A program made the position numbers and the translations under genes. The notes beneath the pieces are model-generated. The model did not search any database. It saw nothing but the letters and a program-made list of their open reading frames with translations, and had not been told where the DNA came from. Of a stretch of DNA of 64,000 bases, positions 7,809 through 17,839 are shown in pieces. This DNA comes from Marinobacterium rhizophilum DSM 18822. GTDB lineage: Bacteria > Pseudomonadota > Gammaproteobacteria > Pseudomonadales > Balneatricaceae. The stretch lies in NCBI RefSeq assembly GCF_000378045.1, contig NZ_KB899104.1, positions 62,001-126,000 on the forward strand, read 5' to 3'. The stretch's first letter is position 1; every line of letters starts with the position of its first letter.

Positions 7809-8603
7809 ATGCCCATTCTGTCCGACCTGCATATCTATCCCGTCAAGTCCACCGCGGGCCTGCGCCTGGAGCGCGCCTTCGTCGAACAGGCGGGTATCGC
7901 CTTTGATCGGCGCTTTGTGGTTGCCGACAGCCAGGGGCACTTTCTCACCGCGCGCAAGTATCCGTCGCTGTTGCGGGTGCAGGCAACCCCTACGAGTGAC
8001 GGCCTGATCCTCGGCGCTGCCGGCGAAGTGAATATTCAACTGCGGTACAGTGAATTTTCACCGGACTATCGACAGGTCCGCATCTGGGAAGATGAAGTAC
8101 AGGGGCAGCCCTGCTCCCCGGCGGCGAATCGCTGGCTTAGCGACTACCTGGGAGTAGAGTGCCAGCTACTGTACTTCGGCCCGGCCTCCAGCCGCTTCAC
8201 GGCCCTGAGCCCCGAAGCCCCCGTGACTTTTGCCGACGGCTACCCGCTGCTGCTGATCAGCCAGGGCTCGCTGGATGATCTGGCCGAAAGGACACCGGCT
8301 CCGATCCGCATGAGCCAGTTTCGGCCCAACCTGGTCATCACCGGTTGCGAACCCTATGCCGAAGACGGTTGGAAACGCATTCGTATTGGCAAGCTGGAAC
8401 TGGCCCTGGTCAAGCCCTGCTCCCGCTGCGTGATGGTCAACCTGGATCCGAATACCGCAGACCGCCATCCGCAGCAGGAGCCCCTGAGAACCCTGGCGAC
8501 CTATCGCCGGGGTGACAACGGTCAGGTGTATTTCGGCCAGAATCTGGTGCCGCTGAACGACGCGGTGCTGGAGGTGGGCATGCCCGTGGAAGTACTCGCG
8601 TAG
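7809..8603 (+). CDS. MOSC domain protein (YcbX/mARC-like molybdenum oxidoreductase)
   Basis: A 264-residue protein with an N-terminal MOSC_N beta-barrel (LSDLHIYPVKSTAGLRLERAFVEQAGIAFDRRFVV) and a C-terminal MOSC domain (MSQFRPNLVITG, KPCSRCVMVNLDP). The Cys in KPCSRC is the expected molybdenum ligand of the mARC/YcbX family, which reduces N-hydroxylated compounds. It lacks the C-terminal 2Fe-2S ferredoxin domain of E. coli YcbX (369 aa). The start is set by an AAGGAAG site 5 bases before the ATG. It is divergent from the DUF3820 operon. Confidence 0.88.
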   Translation: MPILSDLHIYPVKSTAGLRLERAFVEQAGIAFDRRFVVADSQGHFLTARKYPSLLRVQATPTSDGLILGAAGEVNIQLRYSEFSPDYRQVRIWEDEVQGQPCSPAANRWLSDYLGVECQLLYFGPASSRFTALSPEAPVTFADGYPLLLISQGSLDDLAERTPAPIRMSQFRPNLVITGCEPYAEDGWKRIRIGKLELALVKPCSRCVMVNLDPNTADRHPQQEPLRTLATYRRGDNGQVYFGQNLVPLNDAVLEVGMPVEVLA

Positions 8604-8705
8604 GCGCAACGCCCCGTTGTAAACCGCCCCGTGCGCCCAAAACATTTGCTGTCCGGCGCCGGGGACACTCGCCCGCGAAGCAGGCTCCCAAAACAGGGTG
8701 CCCGT

Positions 8706-9131
8706 TCAGCCTTCAGGGCGAGGCGCCGGAATGGCAGCGGATTTGCGTGTAACCTGCGCCGGCACTGAGGGGCGACTCCAGATGTAGCACAGCGCGCCCA
8801 GCACGCTGACACCGGCCAGTACCTTCAGGCGCCAGTCAAAGTCGCGGAACACAAGCGGGTAACTGATCAGCAACAGCATCATGCTGGTGGACAACAGCTT
8901 GATGCGCAGAGAAATCACCCCGTAGGCTTCCCAGTCACGCAACAGTGGCCCGAACAGGCGCTGATTCAGCAGCCACTGGTGCAGCGGCTCCGAACTACGG
9001 GAAAAGCAAAAGGCCGCCAGTATGACGAAGGGTGTGGTAGGCAGCAGTGGCAGGACGACACCGATAGCCGCCAGCACCAGCGCCAGCCCCCCCGCAACCA
9101 TGTACACGGCACGCAACCAGCCCGCTCTCAT
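8706..9131 (-). CDS. DUF454 (YbaN) family inner membrane protein
   Basis: A 141-residue membrane protein. The signature VVLPLLPTTPFVILAAFCFSRSS is diagnostic of DUF454/YbaN, with about four TM segments. A GGAGG site precedes this ATG; a longer frame upstream lacks one. Function is unknown. It is convergent with the MOSC gene and lies downstream of tmcA on the same strand. Confidence 0.9.
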   Translation of the reverse strand: MRAGWLRAVYMVAGGLALVLAAIGVVLPLLPTTPFVILAAFCFSRSSEPLHQWLLNQRLFGPLLRDWEAYGVISLRIKLLSTSMMLLLISYPLVFRDFDWRLKVLAGVSVLGALCYIWSRPSVPAQVTRKSAAIPAPRPEG

Positions 9132-9207
9132 CAGCAGCCTCCTGACAGGCCGTGAGGGGGCAACTTCCCTAGCTGCTCCATGATCAACATGTGTTCGATA
9201 AGCTGCG

Positions 9208-11424
9208 TCACGGTTGGGCCTCATCCTGACAACGTCCGTCCATGATGCCTATTGAAGACGCCCGGAGCAACTGACCGGCACTGAGCCTGAGGCTGCGCAC
9301 CAGTGCCCGGCGTCCGCCGTCACTGTGCAGGGCTATATCCTCCCAGCGTCGGCGCTGCAGCAGCTTCCATACCAACAGGCGCTGTGCCGCCGGCGCCAGG
9401 CCCGCCTGCTGCCAGCATTCGGGCCCGCCGCTGCACAGTTTCCAGAGTGTCGCTTCGCAGCTTTCAAAAGCCCGGTTATGCCGGGCAAACATCTCCAGCT
9501 CCAGCCGCTCGCTGTGTTGCAGTTCAACTGGCGCACTGGGCAGCAGGCCCAGCACCAGATCCGCCTCCAGCTCCGCCAGCTGCGCCGCCAACTGATGCAG
9601 CATAATCGTGCGCAGGCGCTGTCGTGCCGCCGCCACCAGCCCGGCGCCTGCCGGGCTCAGCGCACAGGCCAGGATACCGGCAAAGGTTCCCCCCACCGGA
9701 TCGCGCACCGTGCCCAGGCGCATGGATTCATAACCATTGCGGCGCCAGAACGCCAGCAGATCCGAAGTCATGCCAAAGCAGGTGCCCAGGTAGTCCACCC
9801 TCTGCTGCCGGGCCCAGCCAGCCAGTTCCGTCAGCAGGCGGCTGGCAATGCCATGACGCTCCAGCGCCGGGTGGGTGGCAATGCGCATGACTCGCAGGCA
9901 ACGCAGCCCGGCCGCCTCCAGCAGGCCATCCTGGCCGATCAGCGCCTGGGGAATCAGGTGACCCGGCGGACGGCGGCGACCCTCATATATCGCCTGGGTC
10001 AAATCCGCCGGCAGGCCACCCTCCTCCACCACCAGCAGCGCGCCCACCAGCTGTTGCTGCCCGCAGGCGACCCAGACCGACAGGTTCGGGCTGTCCAGCA
10101 GTATACGCAGGTCACCGGGAGTGGTGCGGTAATGGGCCAGCACCAGCAATCCGAACAGCTGCTCAAGCAACGTCGGCTGTTGCAGCAACTGCTCGCGATC
10201 GAGGCGCTGATAGCTCAGCTGCGGTACCGGGATGCTGCGCACGACGGCCGCGAGGGCCGGCTCGGCATCCAGCAGCAGCAGGCGAAACGACAACTGTTCC
10301 AGCGGATCATTGGCACACCAGCGCACCGGCTGCGACATCTCAAAGGAACGCCAGGCCGGTGCACGGCGCTGCAACTCGCGGCGAAAGCGCACGGCAAAGC
10401 CTCGCCCCGTGCCTTCGTAGCCGTGCAGAGTCGAGGCGAAAAGAATGCGCGAAAAACGGGCCAGCAGGCGACTCAGTACCGGGGCCGGAATGGCGGCGGC
10501 TTCATCCACCAGCAGCAGCTCACCGTCGCCGTCACCGTGCACCAGTCGATCAGGCGTCAGGTAGCGCACGCTGCCACGGGGGTGAGTGAAGATACCGGCA
10601 CTCAGCTGTCCATCGGGCAGGCTGGCCTGCAGGCGCTCGAACAGGGCATCCAGCGCATCCAGCCCGGGGGCCGTGACCAGCACCTGCCCATCGTGATGCT
10701 CGAGCCAGCGCGCGGCCGCCAGCCCCAGGGCCGCGCTCTTGCCGCGCCCGCGGTCCGCCGTCAGCACCAGCGGCGTGGCATCCTCCAGCGCCTGCAGGAC
10801 AGCGGCAACGGCGCGCTGCTGATCCAGGCTGCGATAGGGCGCCTTCCAGTCTGTAACGGCGGATTCAACCGGCAGCGGCGACCCTCTCTGCGGGGATTGA
10901 AAATAAGATTCGAATTGGGATTCGATATGGGCGTCAAATTGAAAAGCAGAACCCGATTGCAGCACCGGAATGACATCGGCATCGGCACTCAGTGTGCGTA
11001 CCAGATGGCGCACAAAACGGTGACCGACATCGGCGGGCGCATAGGGCAGCACCGCCAGGCGGTGATGTTCGGGGTCGGCATAGCAGCACCAGTCCGCGGC
11101 CTTGGGCGTCAGCAGGAACATCAGCCCGCCGCCGCGAATCGTGCCGACACTCTGGCCAAAGGCATTGGGGTTGAAACCGGCGAAGGCATCGAACACCACC
11201 GCATCGGTTTCGGACCCCAGCCGCCGCTGCACCTCAGCGGCCTTGACCGGCTCGTAAGGCGACGGTGCCTCGGCCCCGACCCACAGCAGTTGCTGCCAGC
11301 CGGTAGCCGCGAGCATTGCCGCCGCCTGCTGCCGGGCCCAGTCGGCATCGCCCTGCAGCCACACCAGCTGGCGCCGGCGGGCCCGAGCGTTGGCGTCAAG
11401 CAGGGATGGCAGCATGTCTGGCAT
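9208..11424 (-). CDS. tmcA: tRNA(Met) cytidine acetyltransferase TmcA
   Basis: A 738-residue enzyme that makes N4-acetylcytidine at the wobble position of elongator tRNA(Met), using acetyl-CoA and ATP. An N-terminal DUF1726-like domain (LVWLQGDADWARQ), RecA-like helicase module with Walker A LTADRGRGKSAALG and Walker B LLLVDEAAAIPAP, and a GNAT acetyltransferase domain (LRVMRIATHPALERHGIASRLL) appear in the family order, followed by a C-terminal helical domain. A GGAG site lies 9 bases before the chosen ATG. Upstream in-frame extension overlaps the metE 3' end and is unlikely. Confidence 0.94.
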   Translation of the reverse strand: MPDMLPSLLDANARARRRQLVWLQGDADWARQQAAAMLAATGWQQLLWVGAEAPSPYEPVKAAEVQRRLGSETDAVVFDAFAGFNPNAFGQSVGTIRGGGLMFLLTPKAADWCCYADPEHHRLAVLPYAPADVGHRFVRHLVRTLSADADVIPVLQSGSAFQFDAHIESQFESYFQSPQRGSPLPVESAVTDWKAPYRSLDQQRAVAAVLQALEDATPLVLTADRGRGKSAALGLAAARWLEHHDGQVLVTAPGLDALDALFERLQASLPDGQLSAGIFTHPRGSVRYLTPDRLVHGDGDGELLLVDEAAAIPAPVLSRLLARFSRILFASTLHGYEGTGRGFAVRFRRELQRRAPAWRSFEMSQPVRWCANDPLEQLSFRLLLLDAEPALAAVVRSIPVPQLSYQRLDREQLLQQPTLLEQLFGLLVLAHYRTTPGDLRILLDSPNLSVWVACGQQQLVGALLVVEEGGLPADLTQAIYEGRRRPPGHLIPQALIGQDGLLEAAGLRCLRVMRIATHPALERHGIASRLLTELAGWARQQRVDYLGTCFGMTSDLLAFWRRNGYESMRLGTVRDPVGGTFAGILACALSPAGAGLVAAARQRLRTIMLHQLAAQLAELEADLVLGLLPSAPVELQHSERLELEMFARHNRAFESCEATLWKLCSGGPECWQQAGLAPAAQRLLVWKLLQRRRWEDIALHSDGGRRALVRSLRLSAGQLLRASSIGIMDGRCQDEAQP

Positions 11425-11545
11425 AAACGACTCCGGCAAAGACAGAACTGAACAGCCAAGGCCGTTCGCCGGACATTGTACCGCCTTTGTCCCGGCCCGC
11501 CATCTCGACCCGGCAAGCACGGGTGAACGCTTTCTTAAAAGGCTG

Positions 11546-13816
11546 TTAAATCCCGGCGCGCAGGCGCCTGGCGGCGGCCACCATGTTTTCAAGACTCGGC
11601 CCGACCTCGTCCCAGCCGCGTGTTTTCAAGCCGCAGTCGGGGTTGACCCACAAACGCTCAGCGGGAAGACGCTCGGCAGCCTTGCGCATCAGGGCTTCCA
11701 TCTGTGCGACCTGGGGCACGTTGGGGCTGTGGATATCGTAGACACCCGGGCCAATCTCGTTGGGATACTCGAAATCGATAAAGGCATCGAGCAGCGTCAT
11801 GTTGGATCGGCTGGTTTCAATGGTAATCACATCGGCGTCCATGGCCGCGATGGCCTCGATGATGCCATTGAATTCCGAGTAGCACATGTGGGTGTGAATC
11901 TGGGTTTCGGGCGCCACACCGCTGGCCGAAACACGAAAGGCATACACAGCCCAGTCGAGGTAGTGATCCCATTCGCTGCGCTTGAGCGGCAGGCCCTCGC
12001 GAATGGCCGGCTCGTCGATCTGAATCGCGGCAATGCCGGCGGACTCCAGCTCGCAGACCTCGTCGCGCAGGGCCAGTGCCACCTGCAGGCAGGTTTGCTG
12101 GCGCGGCTGATCATCTCGCACAAAGGCCCATTGCAGCATGGTGACAGGCCCCGTGAGCATGCCTTTCACCGGCTTGGCGGTCAGCGACTGGGCATAGCGG
12201 CTCCATTGCACCGTCATGGCCTCATCGCGATAGACATCGCCGTAAATAACCGGGGGTTTGACACAGCGTGAGCCATAGGACTGCACCCAGCCATTGCGAC
12301 TCACCGCATAGCCCTGCAGCAGCTCCCCGAAGTATTCCACCATGTCGTTGCGCTCGGCTTCGCCGTGCACCAGCATGTCCAGTCCGCAGGCTTCCTGGCG
12401 GGCGATGCAGTCAGCAATCTCGCTCTGCATGCGCTCCACATACTGAGGCTCGCTCAGCTCGCCGCGCCGATAGCGCCCACGGGTCTGGCGGATCTCGGGA
12501 GTTTGCGGAAAAGAGCCAATGGTGGTGGTGGGAAAGTCGGGGAGCTGCAGGCGGGCCCGCTGCAGTCGCGCCCGCTGCGTGTAAGCCAGGCCCCGCTCAC
12601 CATCCCTGGGCGACAGCCGCTGGCAGCGCTGCTTGACGCTCTCGCGATGCACCCGATCAGAACTGCGACGCCCCGCCAGTGCCAGCGCATTGTCGGCCAG
12701 GGCCGCGGCGACATTGCCGCCGTTCAGCGCATCACCCAGCAGCTGCAGCTCCTGCTGCTTCTGCACCGCGTAGGCCATCCAGCCACGCAGCTGCACATCG
12801 AAGGCGGATTCATGCTCCAAATCCACCGGCACATGCTGCAGTGAACAGGAGCTGGCGAGCCAAAGACGATCGCCCAGCAGCTTGGATACGCTCTGCAGCT
12901 CGTTCAGCCGTGCCGACAGGTCGGTTTTCCAGATATTGCGGCCATCCACCACACCCAGCGACAGCACTTGGTTGGCTCCCAGTTCCGCCAGCACACGGCG
13001 ATATTCTTCACCGCCACGCACCGTATCAAGGTGAAAACCATCGACGGGCAGGGACAGCGCCAGGCTCAGATTATCGCCCAGAGTGCCAAAATAGGTGGTC
13101 AGCAGCAGCCGCAGGTCAGACCCCGCCAGCGCCTGGTAGGCATCCGCCAGCGCCTGCTGCCAGCAGGGTTCCAGCTCCTGCACCAGGATCGGCTCATCGA
13201 TCTGCAGCCAGTCCACACCCTGGCGCTGCAGGAGTTGAAACAGCTCGCCATAGGCCTGCAGCAGCGCCGGCAGCAGCTGCAGGCGATCGAACGGCTCGGC
13301 GGCGGACTTGGCAAGCCAGAGGTAGGTGACAGGCCCGATCAGCACCGGCTTGACCGCGTGCCCGGCCGCCTGTGCCTCGGCGATTTCAGCCAGCAGCTTG
13401 TCCGGCGCCAGGCTAAAGTCCTGCTGCGGGTCCAGTTCCGGTACCAGGTAGTGATAGTTGGTGTCGAACCATTTGGTCATCTCGCAGGCTCGCTGAGGCG
13501 TGCCGGACGGTGCCCGGCCGCGGGCCATGCGAAAGCCGGTATCCAGGGCATCGCTGGAACCATCCTGAAAGCGGCGGGGAATAACCCCCAGCAGGCAGGA
13601 ATGATCCAGCACCTGGTCGTAGAGCGAAAAGTCGTTGACGGACACGCGTGGCTGACCTGAACGCTGCTGCAGCGCCCAGTTGTCCTGGCGGATCTGTGCG
13701 GCGACCTGCAGCAGATCCTCGCGACGGCTGTCACCGTTCCAGTAGGCTTCAAGTGCGAATTTCAGCTCCCGCTGCGCACCGATGCGCGGAAAGCCCAATG
13801 TATGAGTGGTTGCCAT
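11546..13816 (-). CDS. metE: cobalamin-independent methionine synthase MetE
   Basis: A 756-residue homocysteine methyltransferase using 5-methyltetrahydropteroyltri-L-glutamate. Seen are the N-terminal [23 protein letters not shown], the second-barrel start [16 protein letters not shown], the zinc ligands in [11 protein letters not shown], and the C-terminal [18 protein letters not shown] with the third ligand in NPDCGLK. An AAGGGA site 8 bases upstream favours this ATG over one three codons earlier. The last step of both de novo methionine synthesis and recycling connects it to the salvage genes 3-10 kb away. A MetR-like box lies about 90 bases upstream. Confidence 0.96.
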   Translation of the reverse strand: MATTHTLGFPRIGAQRELKFALEAYWNGDSRREDLLQVAAQIRQDNWALQQRSGQPRVSVNDFSLYDQVLDHSCLLGVIPRRFQDGSSDALDTGFRMARGRAPSGTPQRACEMTKWFDTNYHYLVPELDPQQDFSLAPDKLLAEIAEAQAAGHAVKPVLIGPVTYLWLAKSAAEPFDRLQLLPALLQAYGELFQLLQRQGVDWLQIDEPILVQELEPCWQQALADAYQALAGSDLRLLLTTYFGTLGDNLSLALSLPVDGFHLDTVRGGEEYRRVLAELGANQVLSLGVVDGRNIWKTDLSARLNELQSVSKLLGDRLWLASSCSLQHVPVDLEHESAFDVQLRGWMAYAVQKQQELQLLGDALNGGNVAAALADNALALAGRRSSDRVHRESVKQRCQRLSPRDGERGLAYTQRARLQRARLQLPDFPTTTIGSFPQTPEIRQTRGRYRRGELSEPQYVERMQSEIADCIARQEACGLDMLVHGEAERNDMVEYFGELLQGYAVSRNGWVQSYGSRCVKPPVIYGDVYRDEAMTVQWSRYAQSLTAKPVKGMLTGPVTMLQWAFVRDDQPRQQTCLQVALALRDEVCELESAGIAAIQIDEPAIREGLPLKRSEWDHYLDWAVYAFRVSASGVAPETQIHTHMCYSEFNGIIEAIAAMDADVITIETSRSNMTLLDAFIDFEYPNEIGPGVYDIHSPNVPQVAQMEALMRKAAERLPAERLWVNPDCGLKTRGWDEVGPSLENMVAAARRLRAGI

Positions 13817-13855
13817 GGTATTCATCCCTTAAATGCAGCCGTTGATGTGGGATGC

Positions 13856-13884
13856 ATTATGATGAATACGAACTATTAGTTAAA
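13856..13884 (-). promoter_or_regulatory. candidate metE promoter
   Basis: On the minus strand, TTTAAC (13884-13879) and CATAAT (13861-13856) are separated by 17 bases and sit about 40-65 bases before the metE ATG. Both hexamers are moderate matches to the sigma-70 consensus. Confidence 0.45.
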
Positions 13885-13906
13885 TTGATGTATTTTCGTT
13901 TTATAT

Positions 13907-13919
13907 TGAAATTAATTCA
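13907..13919. promoter_or_regulatory. MetR-type operator upstream of metE
   Basis: TGAAATTAATTCA is an exact instance of TGAA-N5-TTCA, the palindromic box bound by the LysR-family activator MetR with homocysteine as co-inducer. It lies about 65 bases upstream of the inferred metE transcription start, an activating position. No metR gene is in the window. Confidence 0.65.
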
Positions 13920-13970
13920 TTATTATTTCAACTCCAGTGCCTGCACTACCGTCGTACCCAGGCTAGCAGC

Positions 13971-14576
13971 CTACTGCCCCCAGCGCCGGTGTGGCTGATT
14001 GAGGTAGGCCAGTTCCTGAGCCGTCGAGGCTCGACCCAACGCGTCGTTGCGGTGCGGAAAGCGGCCGAAGCGCATGATTAAATCGCGGTGCTGATGGGCA
14101 AAACCCAGTGCATTCTCAACCAGGCCACGCTGCGCACCATTGAGGCCCTGGCGCAAAGACTCAAGCTGAGCGATATGAAGGTTTTGTGCCTCCAGCGACT
14201 CGGCGTGTTCCAATGGCATGTAGAAAAACAGTCTTTCGGCGGTTTCCAGCGCCAGGTCATGACCCAGGTCGATTCCCTGGCGGCAGCGCTCCAGCGCCTG
14301 CTCGTCGCCGCCAAACGCATCGGCCGTCCCCCGGTAGATACTGCGACTGAACTGATCCAGTAACAGAATCAGCGCCAGTCGCCCCCGCGGGCTGCTGGCC
14401 CAGGCTTGCAGCTCGCCACGCACCGCTCGGCGTACCAGGTTGCCGAAAAGTTCATCCAGCTGGCGGTCATCTTCCTCCCGCCCCTCCCACCAGAGCCGCT
14501 GTTTCGATTCACAGGCAACGCCGTTGTGCAGCGGACCGAACCAGAACAACAGCACCTCTTCGATTTTCTCTGTCAT
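13971..14576 (-). CDS. DUF924 family protein
   Basis: A 201-residue alpha-helical protein matching DUF924: EEVLLFWFGPLHNG, the LALILLLDQFSRSIYRGTADAFGGDEQAL core, FFYMPLEHAESLEAQ and FPHRNDALGRAST. The family resembles TPR-like folds and has no assigned function. It lies upstream of metE on the same strand, but the 154-base gap containing the MetR box implies separate transcription. The RBS is weak. Confidence 0.88.
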   Translation of the reverse strand: MTEKIEEVLLFWFGPLHNGVACESKQRLWWEGREEDDRQLDELFGNLVRRAVRGELQAWASSPRGRLALILLLDQFSRSIYRGTADAFGGDEQALERCRQGIDLGHDLALETAERLFFYMPLEHAESLEAQNLHIAQLESLRQGLNGAQRGLVENALGFAHQHRDLIMRFGRFPHRNDALGRASTAQELAYLNQPHRRWGQ

Positions 14577-14822
14577 GACATACTACGCCTGAAAGGCTCC
14601 TCCGCAGGACAGTGGTTTGACACAGGACACAGGCATGCCTCCTCACTCAAGACCAATGCGCTAAAGGTCAATGCGAACGCCACAATGGCCGGCATGTCCG
14701 CGCACAGTGCCCCGTTTATATGGCGTAACGGACAACAAGGCGAGGACCCGCCGGGTGAATCGCATACCCACTCTGTTCGATTTTCCAGTATAGCGGGACG
14801 CTGGCGCCCTGCGAGCCGAGTT

Positions 14823-15401
14823 TCAGCCCCGCTTCTGATGCCTTTCCCAGTTATCCTGACGCTGGGCTTCGTTCTTGCGCAGCATGATATAGAGCGCGCC
14901 CAGACCGCCGTGCTGCGATGGCGCGGAATGAAACGCCAGTACCTCATCGAACAATGGCAGCCACTGATTGAGTGCACTGCGCATCACACTGGCGGCATCA
15001 TCAGGCCGGCGGCCGCGTCCATGACTGACAACACAGGTACGGATGCCATGCACAAGGCATTCCGGTACAAAACTGCGCAACTCGTCCCGCGCCTGCGCCA
15101 GGGACTTTCGCGTCAGGTCCAGCCGCGCATCCGCACGGTACCGGCCCAGACGCAGATTACGGTATACGCCCTCCTGCACGCCATCACGCTTCCAGGCCAG
15201 CGGATCATGAGGATCGACGGACTTTATGATTTCCAGCCCCATGCCGTCGGGGTCTCCAAGCGCTGCACGGCGCCTGGCGGTCATGACAGCAGGAGGCAGC
15301 GGCGCCCGACCGACGTCGGCCCGCGGATTGCGGCGAATGGGGGCTACACCGTCTCGTTGCATCAACTGGTCGAAGTCGCTGTTCGGGTCTGAACCGGTCA
15401 T
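14823..15401 (-). CDS. smrA: Smr-domain endonuclease SmrA
   Basis: A 192-residue protein with an N-terminal linker (IRRNPRADVGRAPLPPAVMTARRRAALG) and a C-terminal Smr domain, containing LDLTRKSLAQARDEL and the GIRTCVVSHGRGRR segment with the HGRG signature. E. coli SmrA is a DNA nicking endonuclease. Two ATGs are six bases apart; GGAGGA gives proper spacing to the second, chosen here. It precedes DUF924 with a gap of about 250 bases holding no recognisable gene. Confidence 0.88.
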   Translation of the reverse strand: MTGSDPNSDFDQLMQRDGVAPIRRNPRADVGRAPLPPAVMTARRRAALGDPDGMGLEIIKSVDPHDPLAWKRDGVQEGVYRNLRLGRYRADARLDLTRKSLAQARDELRSFVPECLVHGIRTCVVSHGRGRRPDDAASVMRSALNQWLPLFDEVLAFHSAPSQHGGLGALYIMLRKNEAQRQDNWERHQKRG

Positions 15402-15603
15402 CGTCATTCCTCCACGGTTGCAACAGCCCATGCGGGCCACAGGATATGCCAGTATAACAACGACTGTGCCTGTGATTTCCAGCCCCGCAGCGACTCTTTC
15501 ACGCCGCGGCAATCTGTTTTACAGTGGTTGCGGTGACCTGCAGGCACAGGGATCAACAGGACAGGGTCGTCATCATCTGCCAGCAAGAAGGGGATTTACA
15601 CCG

Positions 15604-16407
15604 ATGCAACGACTGCTACTGATCGTGACCGTAGCGCTGGCCATGACCGCAGCCTGGCTGTTCCTCGCTCCACAGGATATCTCCGATGTGACCAAGGCTG
15701 TGATTAGCGATCAGGATCGACAGCAGGCCCAGTCCCATATCCAGCAGCTCACGGCCGATGCGGACCAGCCGATTGAGATCGGCCGGGCCAACAATTTTGT
15801 CAGTGCCAACCAGTTGCTGTTGCTGCCAGAAGCCCAGGTGTTATCGGAAAACATCCAGCTGGAGATCGCCCACGGCCCCGAACTGATCGATGCCGCCGCC
15901 GCCACCGCCTATGCCGTGGATGCTCGCCCGTCCATTACCCGAAACGGCGCCCAAAGCCGGGAGCAGGCCATTTCCAGTGGCACCCTGCCACAGAGTGCAG
16001 GACAAATTACGCTGCAGGAGCTGCTCAGCAACCCGGAGCAAGCCAACGGCAAGATTTTTTACATTCATGCGGTCAACGAATTCGACAAGGAGGGACTCTG
16101 GGGCATTCTCAACAGCGGCCTGATCAACTCCTTTGCAGAGGGTCTGGACCTGCCCCAGGCGGGCGGTTCTATCCGCGTTGCGATCCCCGAGGATGCCGAT
16201 GAGCGACTGCTCGATCGCAGCAGCTCCTTCCTCGGCAAGGTGCTGGATGACAAGGTTCGTGAAACCTATATCTACAACTATCAGCAAGGCTTACTGGGGC
16301 AGAACCCGGATCTTATCCGCCCAGGGCAGCAACTGGTGGTGGTCACCTTTTCAGAAGAAGAGCTGGTGCAGATCTACCATCACTTTATGTCACAGCGTGA
16401 CCGCTGA
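15604..16407 (+). CDS. membrane-anchored protein with possible LysM-like C-terminus
   Basis: A 267-residue protein with an N-terminal signal anchor (LLLIVTVALAMTAAWLFLA). The central 200 residues have no family I recognise. The last 60 residues include QNPDLIRPGQQLVVVTF, which matches the second half of a LysM peptidoglycan-binding motif (N-P-x-x-I-x-P-G-Q-x-L). An AAGGGG site precedes the ATG. It ends convergently with mtnK across a strong hairpin. A periplasmic, wall-associated role is an inference. Confidence 0.6.
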   Translation: MQRLLLIVTVALAMTAAWLFLAPQDISDVTKAVISDQDRQQAQSHIQQLTADADQPIEIGRANNFVSANQLLLLPEAQVLSENIQLEIAHGPELIDAAAATAYAVDARPSITRNGAQSREQAISSGTLPQSAGQITLQELLSNPEQANGKIFYIHAVNEFDKEGLWGILNSGLINSFAEGLDLPQAGGSIRVAIPEDADERLLDRSSSFLGKVLDDKVRETYIYNYQQGLLGQNPDLIRPGQQLVVVTFSEEELVQIYHHFMSQRDR

Positions 16408-16443
16408 GCTGCGCACCAGGGGTGCAAGCGGCAACCCCCAGGC

Positions 16444-16479
16444 GTGACGGCAGTGGCCCGGCGAGGCCGCTGCCGTCAC
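16444..16479. terminator. strong bidirectional stem-loop between convergent genes
   Basis: GTGACGGCAGTGGCC pairs with GGCCGCTGCCGTCAC, a 15-bp stem with one mismatch. It lies between the convergent LysM-like gene and mtnK and could terminate both. Confidence 0.7.
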
Positions 16480-16500
16480 AGCGATCGACGCCTTGGCGAA

Positions 16501-17697
16501 TCAGTGTCCCCTAACAAACGCAATAAGCGCGTCGATTGAGCCGATCTCGCCACGCTGCATGATCATTGCACGTCCCAGGCTCAGCACTCGGCTCTCTGCC
16601 TGCGCGCGCCGCTGCGGATCTTCAATCGACTCCAGATCAGCGACATGCGCAAGCCCCAGTGTACGGCGAATCATCTCGGTACCCGCATAGCCGATGGTAT
16701 CGGCCAGTATGTCTGCCAGATAGGCCTCGCGATACAGCGCCAGATTCAACGACGGATCCTGCGTCTTCGCCTCCATCAGCTCGGCGAAGCGCCCGGCAAA
16801 GGTATTCCAGAAGCCGGCGACAGTTTCCAGAAGCCAGTCCTGATAAGCACCACGTTCTGCCTCTGTGCCCGGCAACTGCGCCTGCCCGGCGTAGTTCAGC
16901 AACAGGTTACCCAGCACGCTGCCAACATCGAAGCCGATAGGGCCAAAGTACGCGAACTCGGGATCGATTACCTTGGTACCTTCTGCACAGGCAAACACGG
17001 AGCCCGAGTGAAGATCACCGTGCAGCAGTGCTTCAGCGCAGGTCAGGAAGCGGTATTTGAGACGTGCCACTTCCAGCTTCAGCGGCTCATCCTGCCACAG
17101 GGCTTCGGCCTCGTCCCATAGCAACGGGTTGATGTTATTGCGTTCGTGGTCGCAGTAGGGGTCCAGGAAAAACAGGTCTTCGGTAATCTTGCACAGATCA
17201 GGATTAATGAAGCGCCCTACCAGTTCCTTTTTGCGATGCGCATCCAGGTAGAGGTCTGATGTATGGAACAGCGTGTCTGCAGCAAAACGCCCCAGATGCT
17301 CGGCCAGCAGAGGCAAACGGGCTCTCGCAATCAGCGCATGGCGCAGGTTTTCGTAGGCACCGATATCTTCCATTACGATGGCAGAGCGCGCCGCATCAAA
17401 ATGATACACGCGGGGTACGAGATCCGGGCAATACGCGGCTTCCTGCTGCAATGCCTCTGCTTCGATGCGGATACGGTCCTGCGACAACGGCCAGCCTTCA
17501 CCGATGATACGAATATAATGCAGCGCCTGCTTGATAATCACGCTGGTGCCGTCGTCGGAAAACACGCGGTAAACAAAATTGATATTGCCGTCTCCGATCT
17601 CTTCGACGCCGAGATGCGCTCCCGCTGGAAAAACTCCGGAATGGTCCCGCGCGAAGGCAATTACCTCGGCGTCATTGGCAAACTTGCAGTCGGTCAT
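16501..17697 (-). CDS. mtnK: S-methyl-5-thioribose kinase MtnK
   Basis: A 398-residue kinase that phosphorylates methylthioribose to MTR-1-phosphate, the entry step of methionine salvage when MTA is cleaved by MtnN. APH-fold features are NINFVYRVFSDDGTSVIIKQA (nucleotide loop and Lys), the catalytic loop LLHGDLHSGSVFA and the metal-binding IDPEFAYFGPIGFDVG. Length matches the family. It is divergent from mtnA across 142 bases that should hold both promoters. Confidence 0.95.
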   Translation of the reverse strand: MTDCKFANDAEVIAFARDHSGVFPAGAHLGVEEIGDGNINFVYRVFSDDGTSVIIKQALHYIRIIGEGWPLSQDRIRIEAEALQQEAAYCPDLVPRVYHFDAARSAIVMEDIGAYENLRHALIARARLPLLAEHLGRFAADTLFHTSDLYLDAHRKKELVGRFINPDLCKITEDLFFLDPYCDHERNNINPLLWDEAEALWQDEPLKLEVARLKYRFLTCAEALLHGDLHSGSVFACAEGTKVIDPEFAYFGPIGFDVGSVLGNLLLNYAGQAQLPGTEAERGAYQDWLLETVAGFWNTFAGRFAELMEAKTQDPSLNLALYREAYLADILADTIGYAGTEMIRRTLGLAHVADLESIEDPQRRAQAESRVLSLGRAMIMQRGEIGSIDALIAFVRGH

Positions 17698-17839
17698 GGT
17701 TTCTGCCCGTCAAATACGCTGTAAAAGCGCCTATTCTGGCAAAAACGCCGGCGCTTTGCTTATAGCAATTTCATCTATTTTCATCGCAGCCACTTTGCTA
17801 TCGTATCGCCTTCTTCAACACAGCCAGTTGTGACACGCC

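Noticed and set aside
9325-11451. A 708-codon open frame on the plus strand opposite tmcA
   Set aside because: It has Gln/Arg-rich low-complexity composition, no RBS and no domain, while the opposite strand is an unambiguous TmcA.
11390-12271. A 293-codon plus-strand frame opposite tmcA/metE
   Set aside because: It is a codon-bias shadow of metE and tmcA on the minus strand and lacks recognisable motifs.
13817-13906. A SAM or cobalamin riboswitch upstream of metE
   Set aside because: The leader is only about 30-40 bases long from the inferred start and lacks the conserved core of either class; a MetR box explains regulation better.
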